Assembly (NCBI GenBank): GCA_019022495.1
Contig: JAFEKR010000053.1
Coordinates: forward strand, 124,001 to 188,000
DNA from: Epichloe hybrida
Taxonomy: Eukaryota > Ascomycota > Sordariomycetes > Hypocreales > Clavicipitaceae
Direction of reading: 5' to 3'
Length of the DNA: 64,000 nucleotides
Positions 26,222-38,800 of this stretch are shown here, in pieces (within the stretch, counting starts at the first letter, position 1; every line of letters begins with the position of its first letter). The notes beneath the pieces are model-generated. The model worked only from the letters and a program-made list of their open reading frames with translations. It made no database searches and had not been told where the DNA came from. The position numbers and the translations under genes are program-made.

Positions 26222-27387
26222 TAATAATAGAGGTAATTAAGCCCCTCTATAGGATTATAGAGGCTAGAACCCACTAGTAGGCAATATATTTTCGCTACCA
26301 TAGGGATAATCTTAATATAATAACCTTAATATATAATCCCTGCCTACTAATTATAGCCCTAAATAATAAAAACCTCTTTAGTATTATAAGGATATAAACA
26401 GATAACACACTAGGCCTTAGTAATAATAACTTCTTTAAGAAAGAAAAAAGAGAGCTCTAGAAGGTAAAGTTTATAGCTAAAGAAAAACAATGCTTAATAA
26501 CTATAAATCCCCTTATCTTTAATAGCTATATCTTAACCTAAAACGCTAATAACTCCCTAACCCTAACTTAAAAGGGCTAAAGTTAGAAGATTAAGGAAAT
26601 TAACCCTTAATTACTAATAGCAAGGCAAGATTATATAGAGTAAAAAGCCTAAGGAAGTTATATCGCAATAGTCTATTAACTAGAGGCATTATATAACCTG
26701 TTAATTGCTACATAACACTAAGAACCCTTTACTAATAATATCTTATAACTTAATAAACGCCTTAAGTAATAAATTAAGCATTAGTAGTAGGGATTATAGT
26801 ATATTCCCTTAACTCTTAAAGAGGCAAAACTCTTTATGTTTATAGATAGGTCCCTTGCTAATAATAAAGATCTAAGTTTATAGATTAAATATATTATTAT
26901 AATTAGTAATAAAGTAATAAAGGAAAATAACACCTTTATCTTAAAAGGGAATATTATTATATATAGCTCTATAAAAAGCAAGTGTGTAACCTATAGCGCA
27001 CTTATATCTAAGCTATATAGTATAGTCTAAGGTACTAATATTACGTACGCAATATTTATAACCCTTTATATAATCATAGACTAATTAAAGATACCTTAAA
27101 TCCTAATAATTCTCTATATAAACTCTTTCTTATTATATAAATGCCTTATAAAGCTAGGCATAATAAAAGAGAAGTGGCTAATAATTAATATTATAGCTCT
27201 TTAGTAGTTATATAAGAGAAGGGAAGTCTATAAAGTTAGTTAGATTAATAGTGGCAATAATCTAGCTAATATAATAATAAAGGCATTGCTAAATTTAGCT
27301 CTCTTAACCTTAATTAATCTAAATAAATTAATAATTTGTGTAAAAGGTTAGGTTAAGAGACTTATAAGGTTAGGCAAAGGGGAGGAT
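26222..27387 (+). pseudogene. copia-C: RT C-terminus and RNase H remnant of a second copia family
   Basis: The plus strand gives a decayed copia RNase H at about 26838-27350: MFIDRSLANNKDLS, YIIIISNKV, NIIIYSSIKSKCVTYSALISKLY (usual form SS.KCKRVTRSVLASELY) and a terminal INSGNNLANIIIKA (usual NG..NPADAMTKA). It differs from copia-1/2 and forms a separate family. Upstream to 26222 the frame is too broken to read beyond an RT-like tail. The start at 26222 is the edge of GA2, so the 5' part should lie left of the window on the other side of GA2. A 66-codon minus-strand frame at 26781-26981 is a shadow of this domain. Confidence 0.72.
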
Positions 27388-27857
27388 TAATATAATAGGC
27401 ATATAGGTATAGATTATAATAACTAGGTTAATTAAAATAACTAAAGCTATAATAGCTAATAAGGACTATGGATTTCTATTAAGGGATTCACTTATATACA
27501 CTTTTCTTTAATCTGATTTTTATTGCGTTTTTAGGCTCCTTTAGCTATAAAGAAAAGAGAGACTACTAGTATAGCTTCCTTTATACCTTTAGATAATAGA
27601 TAGTCTAACTATAGCTAAAGAGTAAAGCCACTAAAGGGATACATATGATGTAATTAGATATATTATAAGCTACCCTACTCCGTTAGCAATAGCACCGCAC
27701 TATAGCCTTACTTTTCCCCCTTTTCGCTTACCTTCTCTTTTAGCTAGATTCCTCTCCTTCTCCCTCTATACTTCTCCCTTAGTTATTAGCTATTATCATT
27801 AACTTTATTAAATTTAACCTCTTCGCACTAGTGCAACATTCCTCGGTGTAACTAACA
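27388..27857 (+). repeat. copia-C probable 3' LTR
   Basis: A purine tract AAAGGGGAGGA at 27377-27386 is followed by about 470 bp that are less RIP-mutated than the rest, ending ...CTAACA at 27857, where gypsy-A sequence (GA3) starts. The end fits an LTR terminus. The start is only inferred from the purine tract because no second LTR is in the window for comparison. Confidence 0.5.
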
Positions 27858-28459
27858 ATAAAGAAGTAATAAGTAAGTAAAGAAGTTATACTTAAAGATT
27901 TATTATATTTTATAAGAAAGGTCTTTTTATTAATAAAGTATTTTAAATCTTATAAGTACTATTTTTTAAAAGGATATTTTATATTCTTACTTACTAATAA
28001 TAGTGTATATATAAAATCTTTTTTAAAGATATTTTACTAGTAATAAGTTAGTAATAAAGATATTATAAGAATATAAGAAACTTATAATAAGATTTTAAAA
28101 GAAGTTTACTTTAAAGAAAACTTTATAGGAGATTTTATAAGAGACTTTATAAGAGTTTTTTTAGTTAATAAATCTTCTTAAGGTATTAATAAAGGTAAAG
28201 TTTTAATATAAGACTTAGATATAGTAAACTAGCTATAAGTTAGCTATAATAAACTAGATAAAGAAGTTGTACTAGTAAGAGTATAAACTTATAAGCTAGA
28301 TAAAGGTAAAAAACTAAGGTAAATAAGGATAAATAATAATAATAATTAAGGACTAAAAGAGGTTAGTAATTACTAAGTAATAGTAATAAAAAAGCTATTA
28401 CTTAGCTAGTAAGGGTAACTTATAAGGTTAAGGGATATTATAAAAAAAGGAAGTATATA
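27858..28459 (+). mobile_element. GA3 (gypsy-A), segment 1
   Basis: Plus-strand gypsy-A 3' region corresponding to about 24848-25435 of GA2. It starts at the copia-C edge and is cut at 28459 by the LINE copy D1. The 14-bp sequence AAAGGAAGTATATA (28446-28459) is repeated at 32395-32408. No coding capacity. Confidence 0.85.
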
Positions 28460-31400
28460 TATTTATATTCTTTACGCTAGCTAGCTAACTATGTAGCTAT
28501 TCCTAGTACTCCATCCGCTTAGTTAAGAGGGAAAACCCTTTGCTAGGAAGAAAAACCCCCTTACGTCTGTTAACAAGCTAGCGCTAACTCTCTTCTAGGT
28601 CTACGCCGCATTAGGTGTGATTAATCATAGGTGTTTAGTGCTAGCTTACGCTAGCCTTATCCTAAAGAAAATAAAAAAGAAAGGAAAAAGTATAGTAATA
28701 ATCCTAACTAGCTCCCTTTAGTGCTAGTCTAGTCTTACTTTAACCTAGCTTTATATCTCTTACTTTACCCTAGGGTATAGTAAATTTAGATTTATAATAA
28801 TAATTCACTTTTTATTTGCTTTACTTCTAACTCTTCTAGTGCCTTACTTTTTAGCTAAATCTAACCTAGTACTAGTCTAAATATCTTATAAAGTCTAAGT
28901 ATATAGTTTTATTTAATTATAGTAAGGGGTAAGTAATTTAGGCCTAGTAACTAGGCGGTTTTACTCCTAGATTAGTTATATACTATCTATACGTTTACTT
29001 ATCTTATGCTTTATTTTCTAGCTAATATTATAGTTAGTCCCCCCCCCCCTCTCTCTTAAGTATAAAAAAGGGCTTCTCCCCCCTTAAGGTTCTAACCTTT
29101 TTTCTTTTCTTATAATAAATTTCCTATAGGTTCTTTTCCTTCCTATTCCTTTTAGAAGCTATTTAAGGCTTCTCTAGTCTAGTGCTAGTTTAAATACTAA
29201 TGTTTTATATAGAAAAACATACTATAATATTACTAAGCTTTATAAGTACCTTATTTTTAGTGCTATTCTAGCTCTAATTTACCTAGGAACTTATAACCTT
29301 AAATAAGTATTTAAGGAAGTCCCTAACCTAGAAGTAATTAGATTAGGTAAAGGTAAAAGGCCTAGAAGTAAGTCCCTTTTATCTTTATTTTGCCTTATTT
29401 CTAGGTCTAACCTAGGGTAGCTAGGTAAGCTATAAGAGATCTAGTGTGTGTCCTATAAGATATAATCTATTAAATATAAGGGCTATTAGTGCTATAATAT
29501 TATTAGTAAGTTAGTTTATTTCTAGTCTAAGGGTAAGGTTAATTTATATATAAAGGGGTAATATCTAATACCTGTTTTAATTATTAGGTTTGTAATTACG
29601 TATATATTAAGGTAATATTAACTCCTATGCCTATTCTAAGCCTACTCTAGTGCTAATTTACTTATAGCTAAATATCACTAGCTAGTAAGGGGAATATTAG
29701 TAATTAGTTAAGACCTAGGCTAGTATAGTTACTAGGAGTAATATAAGTGGTTTTACTCTAGCTTAGTAGTAGCTTTATTCTATAGCTAACTTTAATTATC
29801 TAGGCCCTAGAGAACTATATAGCTTAGGTTAAGAAACTTTATGCTAAAAACCATACTAAGAAAAAACAAGGCATTACTATAGTAAGCCTAGACCTAGCTA
29901 GGTCTAGGTTTATAAAGAAATAATATAATAAGGTTATCTTTTAGCTCTAGTGGCTTAACGCCTAAGTAGCAAAGATAAACTAGCTCCTAGCCACTAGCCT
30001 ATTAGCTAAGGGTAAGAGTAAGGTAATAGAGAATATAATCCCTATTCCTAAGGAGAAATAAGGCTAATTCTAGGTTAGTAAAGGGGCAGTAGTAAGCTAG
30101 TGTAAAATAATACCTATAGCTTTTTAACTTAAAATTAATTTAATAACTATTCTAGACCTATAGTCTTCCTATTATAGTGTGATTTTACCTTATATCTAGC
30201 TTACCTCTATAGCTATACTATTTTACCTAGTGCCTCTCTCTAGTTATCTATAGTGTCTGTTTATTAGTTAGTTTAGTTACCTCTAGGGTAGCCTAAATCC
30301 TCCCCTAGTTTATATTAACTAAAGGCTAGGTCTTATGCTAATATATAGTATTAGAGTTTTCTTATACTAAGGAACTACTTTATAATATATCTTACCTTTA
30401 GGGGATTATCTAAGGCTAGCCTTACCTCCTATATATCTTTAGGCTATCTTATTTAGGGGTGTCTATAGTTATAGTTAGTGTAGTTAATAATTATATAGTA
30501 CTAGTCTTTAACTATATAACTATAGCTATATAAGGGCAAAGCTACCCTAGGAACGCGCCTTTAGAAGAGAAACTTATTAAGGCTAATCTTTCCTATATAT
30601 AATTATACTATTATAAAGGAGATATACTTATTAAGCCTAGTGTGAAATTTCTAGATTTCCTTTAGGTTATTAGTAAGTAGGCAGACCTCTATTAGCTCTC
30701 TCCTATACCTATGTTATCTCTATTACCTATTAAAATGCTAGTCTTCCTATCTTTTCTTTCACTTCTTATATAGTTATATATCTAGTTTATTATTAGTAAG
30801 TAAGGGTTTTCTTCTATATTATAGTACTATTTACACTAAGTTAGCTATAGCCTATATCTTATTTATTATTTCACTAAGTATAATCCTTTCCTTAAACTTT
30901 TACTTTATCTTATTTAGGTAAAGGTCTAAGGGGAGGATATAGGTTTTAACTTCTAGCTAAGTAATTAGTATAGCCTTAAATACTCTAGCTATAGTTAAAA
31001 GATAGGTTAATTAGTTTACTATAAAACTTCTAACTATTCCTTATAGTTTTTCTCCCTTCTTAGTTAGGGTATAGTAAGCGCTTACCTTATAGGTAAGAAT
31101 AGGCTAGACTACCTATATATATATAAGCTAGGTATCTCTAAAGCTAATGCCCTATACTAACACTACTAATATAAAGAGTGTAAGCTACTACTAGGCTAGT
31201 TTTCCCTTAAGGATATTTTTATAGGCACTTTAGTTAAGTTTCCTATTTACTTATACCCTAAGGAATTAGTATACCTTTATTAGCACTATTTTCTTTATAC
31301 TAAGCTAGACCCTAGCCTATAGGGGCTTATAAGCCTTACTAAAGTGTATAAGTTTAGTTTTTACTAGGTTAAACTTTACTTTTACCTTCTTTACCTATTC

Positions 31401-32394
31401 CTTATAAATCTTATAAGTAGCCTTAAGTTTTCTCTAGGTTTATACTATGTTTTTACTAAATACTATAATATTTATATTATTAGTAAATCTAATTACTACT
31501 ATACCTAGGATAGCCTAGAGGTATATATAAAGTTCTATAAAGTAAAGGAGAAAGAGAATTAGTAAAAGGGGAAATCCTTATAAGGTACTAGCCTTAATCT
31601 TAAAGGGTTTAGAAAGTCCTTTATTAAAGCTAAGCTAGCTTATTTTATTTACTAGGAAGCTTTATATTATAGCTATTAGCTAGTAAGGGATTCCTATTAG
31701 GATTAGTAAGTAAATTAAGTATAGGTAGCTAACTCTATTAAAAGTAAATAAGATATTTATCTAGGTAAGTAAGGTAATTTTACCCTTACTCTAGGCCTCT
31801 CTTATGCACTTTACTAAGACCCTAATTATAGTCTTTATTAACCTATTTATTCTATTCCCTATCTATAGCTTTAGAAGAAGTCCTTTTACCTTAGTAAAGG
31901 CTATAAGTTACTTTATAATTACCACTTCTATGATTTTTCCTATAATATTTAGTAAGGAGATAAGCCTCTAAGCGTTAGCTTTCCTTATCTCTTTTATTAT
32001 CTTACCTAGTTTCCTAATTACTACCACTCTAGTAGTCTAGAATTAGGCTAGTAAATACCTTACTTTAAGGATAGTATTTAGGAGCTAGACTATAGCTTCT
32101 TTTACTAGCTTATTATAGGCCTTAATAAGGCCTACTAGGAGCTTATTATTACCTAGTGCTTTCTAGCTAGCTATATCTAATATAATATCTAATATCTCTT
32201 CTAATCTAAACTAGTTATTATCTAGGAATAGTGCGTTATCTAGCTCTAGGAAGGTGAGGTCTAGGATTTAGAAGAGGTTTGCTATAGGCTTAGGGAAGAA
32301 CCTTAGTGCTAGCATGCTTGCTTTATCCTCGTGTGTAGTAGCCGGGTTTAGGTCGTTTTCAGTCCTTTCTAGCTCCAGTAGCCTAGGCAGTTCC
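28460..32394 (-). mobile_element. LINE copy D1, 5'-truncated non-LTR retrotransposon
   Basis: A 3935-bp insert bounded by the 14-bp target duplication AAAGGAAGTATATA (28446-28459 and 32395-32408). The minus strand holds a LINE reverse transcriptase: SKPFKIKASTL.GFPLLLILFLLYFI (usual form GVPQGSPLSPILFLLY) near 31620-31540 and RFTNNINIIVF (usual GFADDTNILV) near 31490-31455, with both catalytic Asp as Asn. The 3' end (low coordinates) reads GTAAAGAATATA on the minus strand, shared with D2 and D3. D2 continues upstream past the point where D1 stops, so D1 is 5'-truncated inside or just before RT, typical of target-primed insertion. A C-rich run occurs at 29040-29050. The stretch 28460-31000 downstream of RT probably holds an RNase H but I cannot read it securely. 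Confidence 0.85.
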
Positions 32395-32654
32395 AAAGGA
32401 AGTATATAAAAAGGGGGAAAATTAGTCTCTTTTATCTCAACCCTAAACCCCTTAAGTAATCTAATATATTATATATAAGGAATCTATAATTATAATAATA
32501 GCTATTAGCACTACAAATTATATATATACCTAATAGCTATAAACTTATAGTAACTATAATATAAGCCCTTTAGTTAAACTATTTAAAACTATAGTATTAG
32601 GTACCTTATTTATTTAAACTAATTATAAAAATTAATATAGGTTATCTATTTTTT
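32395..32654 (+). mobile_element. GA3 segment 2
   Basis: Resumes gypsy-A exactly after D1 (AAAAAGGGGGAAAATTAGTC, as at about 25448 in GA2) and runs to the D3 target site. TATCTATTTTTT at 32643-32654 is repeated at 35646-35657 beyond D3. Confidence 0.82.
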
Positions 32655-32666
32655 TTTCCAGGCCAG

Positions 32667-34578
32667 CAGAGCATTGCATTACATTACATGTAATTATTTG
32701 TAATTATTTGTAATTATTTGTAATTATTTGTAATTATTTGTAATTATTTGTAATTATTTTTAATTTTTTAATATTAAGGTTATATAATTAGATATAGATA
32801 GTAAAAAATATAATTTAACTATTAAAAAGTTTATATTAAGTTTATAAAAATATAAACTAAGGTCTTATTACTATCCTTACCTAAATTATAAATAATAAAA
32901 CTAATAAAACTTATCTCTTAGGTTTATTTTAAAGAAAAAACCCTATAACTAAGTGTATTACCTATAATATAATTAATATAATTACTTTTAGACTTACTTT
33001 TAAAATATCCCTTTTCTAGGATTAGATTATATAGTAAAGTAAACAAACTATAATTACATATAAGGGAAGATTAATAGGACCCACTTTTGGACCCACTTTT
33101 ATAATATCTCTTTTCTAGGATTAGATTATATAGCAAAGTGAAGAAACTACAATTACATATAAGGGGTAATTAATAAGACTTACTTTTAGACTTACTTTTA
33201 TAATATCTCTTTTCTAGGATTAGATTATATAGCAAAGTGAAGAAACTATAATTACATATAAGGTGTAATTAATAGGACCCACTTTTAGACTTACTTTTAG
33301 AAGAAACTATATAACTAGAAAGGGAAACTAAAGATAGTAAATATTATTAAACTTACTTTTAAAGCTTATTTTTAAATACCTTTAATATTAATATAAATAT
33401 ATTATAAATATTATAAATATTTATTATAAAATAGTTAAGTCCTTTTTTATTAGCTTTTCTAAGGTTTTTTACTTTTTCTTTAGCATAAAAAACCTTAAAA
33501 GTTAATATAATTACCTATAATTATACTTAAATAGCTATATAGCTAGGAATTTCTTTATTATATATATTTAAATTTCTTTTTTATAATAAGAAATATATAT
33601 ATATAAATATATTATTATTAGAGTTTTAATCTTATTTATATATAATAAAAAGAAATTTCTTTAGGGTAATTATTATATTTTAAGTAAAGAAAGTATATTA
33701 AAAAGAATAGTAAATCTAAAAAAAAAGTTCTTTAACTAAAAAAACCTTTATAATTTAAAGAAAAAATAATAGTATAGTTTATTATTAGAATATACTATAT
33801 TTAGCTACTATATACCTGTAAATAGCTTATTAGTCTAAATAAGCTTAAACATTAAAAAATTATAACTAAATAACTAAATTATAATAATAAAAAACAGTAA
33901 TATTAAGTTAATAGAGAAAAATCTAAAGAATATTATAAGATATTAATATACCCCACTTATATTTTTCCCTAACATTACATTTATAATGAATGTAATCTAT
34001 TGTAATCAGAGTATTGCACTACAATTGATTTGTAGTGTATTTTTTATTTAACAAATAATATATATCTAATCTTAGAAAATATATAGAGATATAAAACTTC
34101 TTTTTTTAGATAGATAACTAAAAAACTACAATGTAGTTATATATAAAAGTGGGTCTAAAAGTGAACCCTTGCCTATAAATTAGAAAAACTACATTTTACT
34201 ACATTTTAGCACTAAGAATACACTACAAATGTAGTTTTTCTAATTTACAAGCGAGGGTTCCACTTTTAGACCCATTTTTATATATAGTATTTTTCTTAGG
34301 ATTTATCTCTATAGGATTACGTGATTTATAGGATAATCCATTTAATTATAAGCTAGCTATAAAATTAAATATAAAAACTACAAAACACACTACACTAACT
34401 ACAAACAATACTCTGATTGTAATGTAATGTAATGTAATGTGTAATAATTACACATTACATTACATTACATTACACATTACATCCAAACCCCAAATATTAC
34501 ATTACATTACATTACATCCAAACCCCAAATATTACATTACATTACATTACATTACATTACATTACATTACATGCTCTG
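32667..34578. mobile_element. hAT-type element hAT-2, 1912 bp, with nested mini-hAT
   Basis: The ends CAGAGCAT and ATGCTCTG are flanked by 8-bp duplications CAGGCCAG (32659-32666) and CAGGCTAG (34579-34586), which differ by one RIP-type C-to-T change. Subterminal repeats are extensive: seven 10-bp units TAATTATTTG at 32691-32760 and many ATTAC units at 34441-34574. Three tandem units of about 99 bp lie at 32990-33295. The TIR keeps GCATTG where hAT-1 copies have GTATTG. No transposase frame is visible. A smaller hAT-like element is inserted at 34017. Confidence 0.82.
34017..34415. mobile_element. 399-bp mini-hAT (MITE) with long internal hairpin
   Basis: CAGAGTATTG...CAATACTCTG ends are flanked by the perfect 8-bp duplication ATTGTAAT (34009-34016 and 34416-34423). 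The interior is an inverted repeat: arms at about 34137-34196 and 34227-34288 pair over roughly 60 bases with few mismatches around a ~30-base loop. It is a non-autonomous, foldback-like element, most likely mobilised by a hAT transposase acting on the shared ends. Confidence 0.88.
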
Positions 34579-35645
34579 CAGGCTAGTAACGAACTAACTC
34601 ACTAACGATGTCATGGCACTAGTGCCCTAGATTCTCAATTAATTTTGTCTTGTAAGACACACACTATAGTGCTTAAGTTTTACCTAGCTACCCTAGATTA
34701 GACCTAGAATAGGCGTGAAATAAGGGTAAAAATAACTTACTTTAAGATCTTTAGACTTAGCTTACTTTAATTATTTTACTATAAGGGATTTCCTTAAATA
34801 TCTCTTTAAGGCTATAATTTCCTAGGTAAATTAAAACTAGAATAATACTAATAATAAAATACTTATAGTAACTAGTAATATTTTATTATAAATTTCTATA
34901 TAAAATACTAGTAATTAAATTAGTACTAGGCTAGAAAAGCCTTAAATAGCTTTAAGAAAGGGTAAGGAAAATAAAAACCTATAGGAAGTTTAATATAAGA
35001 AAAGAAAAAAGATTAAAACCTTATAAGGGAAAAAGCTTTTTTTTATACTTAAAAAAAAGAGAGAGAGAGAATAAATTATAATATTACTTAAAAAATAAAG
35101 TATAAGATAAATAAATATATAAATAGTATATAAGTAATCTAAAAGTAAAACTACTTAAATACTAAGCTTAAATTACTTACCCTTTACTATAAGTAAATAA
35201 AACTATATACTTAGACTTTATAAGGTATTTAAACTAATACTAGGCTAAAGTTAGCTAAAAAGTAAGGTATTAAAGAAGCTAGAAGTAAAGTAAATAAAAA
35301 GTAAATTATTATTATAAATTAGAAATTACATTACTATAAAATAAAGTAAGAGGTATAAGGTAAGGCTAGTATAAGGCTAGAGTAATATTAAAGGGAGCTA
35401 GCTAGGATTACTACTATATATTTTTCCTTTTCTCTTATTTTCTATAAGATAAAGCTAGTATAAGCTAGTACTAAATACCTATAGTTAGCTATACCTAATA
35501 TAGTATAAGCTTATAAGAGAGCTAGCGCTAGCTTATATATAGATATAAAGGGGTTTTTCTTCCTAGTTTAGGGGTTTCCCTCTTAACTAAGTGGTTAAAG
35601 TACTAGGACTAGCTACTTAATTAGCTATCTAGAGTAAAGAATATA

Positions 35646-35814
35646 TATCTATTTTTTCTCTTAGCTATATAATAGGTAATAATATTCATTTCACTATATT
35701 AAAGCTATATATAAGCTACTATTTAGACATTACTAACTATAATAAAGGGGGGTATTTTTAATTAGTAATATTATTATTATTATTTCTTTTTATTCACTTA
35801 TATATCTAGATATA
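35646..35814 (+). mobile_element. GA3 segment 3
   Basis: Gypsy-A sequence corresponding to about 25680-25850 of GA2, between D3 and D2. TATATCTAGATATA at 35801-35814 is the target duplication of D2 (second copy 59017-59030). Confidence 0.82.
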
Positions 35815-38800
35815 TTCTTTACGCTAGCTAGCTAACTATGTAGCTGTTCCTAGTACTCCATTCGCTTAGTTAAGAGAGAAAACCCTTTACTAGGCAGAAA
35901 AACTCTCTTATATCTATAAATAGGCTAGCGCTAACCCTCTTCTAGGTCTGCGCCGCATTAGGTATAACTAATTATAGGTATTTATTACTAGCTTACGCTA
36001 GCCTTATCCTAAAGAAAATAAAAAGGAAAGGAAAATATATAGTAGTAGTCTTAACTAGCTCCCTTTAGTGCTAGTCTAGTCTTACTTTAACCTAGCTTTA
36101 TATCCCTTACTTTACCCTAAGGCATAGTAAATTTAGATTTATAATAATAATTTACTTTTTATTTGCTTTACTTCTAACTCTTCTAGTGCCTTACTTTTTA
36201 GCTAAATCTAGCCTAGTACTAGTCTAAATGTCTTATAAAGTCTAAGCATATGGTTTTATTTAATTATAGTAAGGGGTAAGTAATTTAGGCCTAGTAGCTA
36301 GGTAGTTTCGCTTCTAGATTAGTTACGCACTATTTATATATTTACTTATCTTATACTTTATTTTCTAGCTAATATTATAACTAGTCCCCCCTCTCTCTCT
36401 CTCTTAAGTATAAAAGAAAGCTCCTCCCCCCTTAAGGTTTTAACCTTTTTTCTCTTCTTATAATAAATTTCCTATAGGTTCTTTTTCTCCCTATTCTCTT
36501 TAGAAGCTATTTAAGGCTTCTCTAGTCTAGTACTAGTTTAAATACTAATATTTTATATAGAAAAACGCGCTATAATATTACTAAGCTTTATAAGTACTTT
36601 ATTTTTAGTGCTATTCTAGCTCTAATTTACCTAGGAACTTATAACCTTAAATAAGTATTTAAGGAAGTCCTTAACCTAGAAGTAATTAGATTAGGTAAAG
36701 GCAAAAGGCTTAGAAGTAAGTCCTCTTTGCCTTTATTTCGCCCTATTTCTAGGTCTAACCTAGGGTAGCTAGGTAAGCTATAAGAGATCTAGTATATATC
36801 CTATAAGACATAATCCATTAAGTATAAGGGCTATTAGTGCTATAATATTATTAGTAAGTTAGTTTATTTCTAGTCTAAGGGCAAGGCTAATTAGCATATA
36901 AAGGGGTAATATCTAATGCTTACTTTAATTATTAGGTCTATAATTATAGGTATATTAAGGTAATATTAACTCCTATACCTAATCTAAGCTTACTCTAGTG
37001 CTAATTTACTTATAGCTAAACATTACTAGCTAGTAAGGGGAATATTAGTGGTTAGTTAAGACCTAGGCTAGTATAGTTACTAGGAGTAATATAAGTGGTT
37101 TTACTTTAGCTTAGTAGTAGCTTTATTTTATAGCTAACTTTAATTATCTAGGCCCTAGAGGACTATATAGCTTAGGTTAAGAATCTCTATACTAAAAACC
37201 ACGCTAAGAAGAAATAAGGTACTATAGTAATAAGCCTAGACTTAGCTAGGTCTAGGTTTACTAAGAAATAATATAATAAGGTTATCTTTTAGCTCTAGTA
37301 GCTTAATGCCTAAGCAGTGAAAACAAACTAGCTTCTAGCCACTAGCCTATTAGCTAAGGGTAAGAGTAAGGTAATAGAGAATATAATCCCTATTCCTAAG
37401 GAAAAATAGGACTAATTCTAGGTTAGTAAAGGGGTAGTAGTAAGCTAGTGTAAAATAATACCTATAGTATTTACTTAAAATTAATCTAATAACTATTCTA
37501 GACCTATAGTCTTTTTATCTTAGTGTGATTTTACCTTATGTCTAGCCTGCCTCTAAGGCTACACTATTTTACCTAGTGCCTCTCTCTAGTTATCTATAGT
37601 GTCCGTTTATTAGTTAGTTTAGTTACCTCTAGGGTAGCCTAGGTCCTCCCTTAGTTTATATTAGCTAAAGGCTAGGTCTTACGCTAATACATAGTATTAG
37701 AGTTTTCTTATGCTAAGGAACTACTTTATAATATATTTTACCTTTAAGGGATTATCTAGGGCTAGCCTTACCTCCTATATATCTCTAGGCTATCTTATTC
37801 TAGGGTATCTATAGTTATAGTTAGCATAGTTAATAATTACATAGTACTAGTCTTTAACTATATAACTATAGCTATATAAAGGTAAAGCTACCCTAGGAAT
37901 ATACCTTTAGAAAAGGAACTTATTAAGGCTAATCTTTCCTATATATAATTATACTATTATAAAGGAGATATACTTATTAAGTCTAGTGTGAAATTTCTAG
38001 ATTTCCTTTAGGTTATAGGTAAGTAAGTAGTCCTCTATTAGCTCTCTCCTATGCCTATATTATCTTTATTACCTATTAAAATACTAGTCTTTTTATCTTT
38101 TCTTTTACTCCTTATATAGTTATATATCTAGTTTATTATTAGTAAGTAAGGGTTTTCTTTTATATTATAGTACTATTTATACTAAGTTAGCTATAGCCTA
38201 TATCTTATTTATTATTTTACTAAGTATAATCCTTTCCTTAAACTTTTACTTTATCTTATTTAGGTAAAGGTCTAAGAGAGGGATATAAGTTTTAACTTCT
38301 AGCTAAGTAACTAGTATAGCCTTAAATACTCTAGCTATAGTCTAGAGATAAGTTAATTAGTTTACTATAAAACTTCTAACTATTCCTTATAGTTTTCCTC
38401 CTTTCTTTATTAGAGTATAGTAAGCGCTTACCCTATAGGCAAGAATAAGCTAGATTACTTATATATATATAAGCTAGGTATCTCTAAAGCTAATGCCTTA
38501 TGCTAACACTACTAATATAAAGAGTGTAAGCTACTACTAGGCTAGCTTTCCCTTAAGGATATTCTTATATTTACTCTAGTTAAGTTTTCTATTTACCTAT
38601 ACCCTAAGGAATTAGCATATCTCTATTAGTGCTATCTCCTTTATACTAAGCTAAACCCTAGCCTATAGGGGCCTATAGGCCTTACTAAAGTATATAAGTT
38701 TAGTTTTTACTAGGTTAAACTTTACTTTTACTTCCTTTACTTATTCCTTATAAATTTTCTAAGTAGCCTTAAGTTTTCTCTAGGTTTATACTATATTTTT

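Larger units (their letters stand above)
32655..35645 (+). mobile_element. LINE copy D3, 5'-truncated, inverted relative to D1/D2, carrying a hAT
   Basis: Bases 34587-35645 are the reverse complement of the 3' part of D1 (29530-28460 region) and end with the family 3' terminus GTAAAGAATATA at 35634-35645. A 12-bp duplication TATCTATTTTTT flanks the insert (32643-32654, 35646-35657). Only about 1.07 kb of LINE remains, so truncation is stronger than in D1. A hAT element (32667-34578) is inserted near the truncated end. The stretch 34587-34660 is almost unmutated (for example GATGTCATGGCACTAGTGCC) and shows what the family looked like before RIP. Confidence 0.78.

Noticed and set aside
26781..26981. 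66-codon minus-strand frame
   Set aside because: Antisense to the copia-C RNase H remnant; composition is that of RIP-mutated DNA.
32691..32760. Array of 10-bp repeats considered as a CRISPR-like or telomere-like array
   Set aside because: Units are contiguous without spacers, lie at a hAT end and are AT-rich satellite units; the host is eukaryotic.
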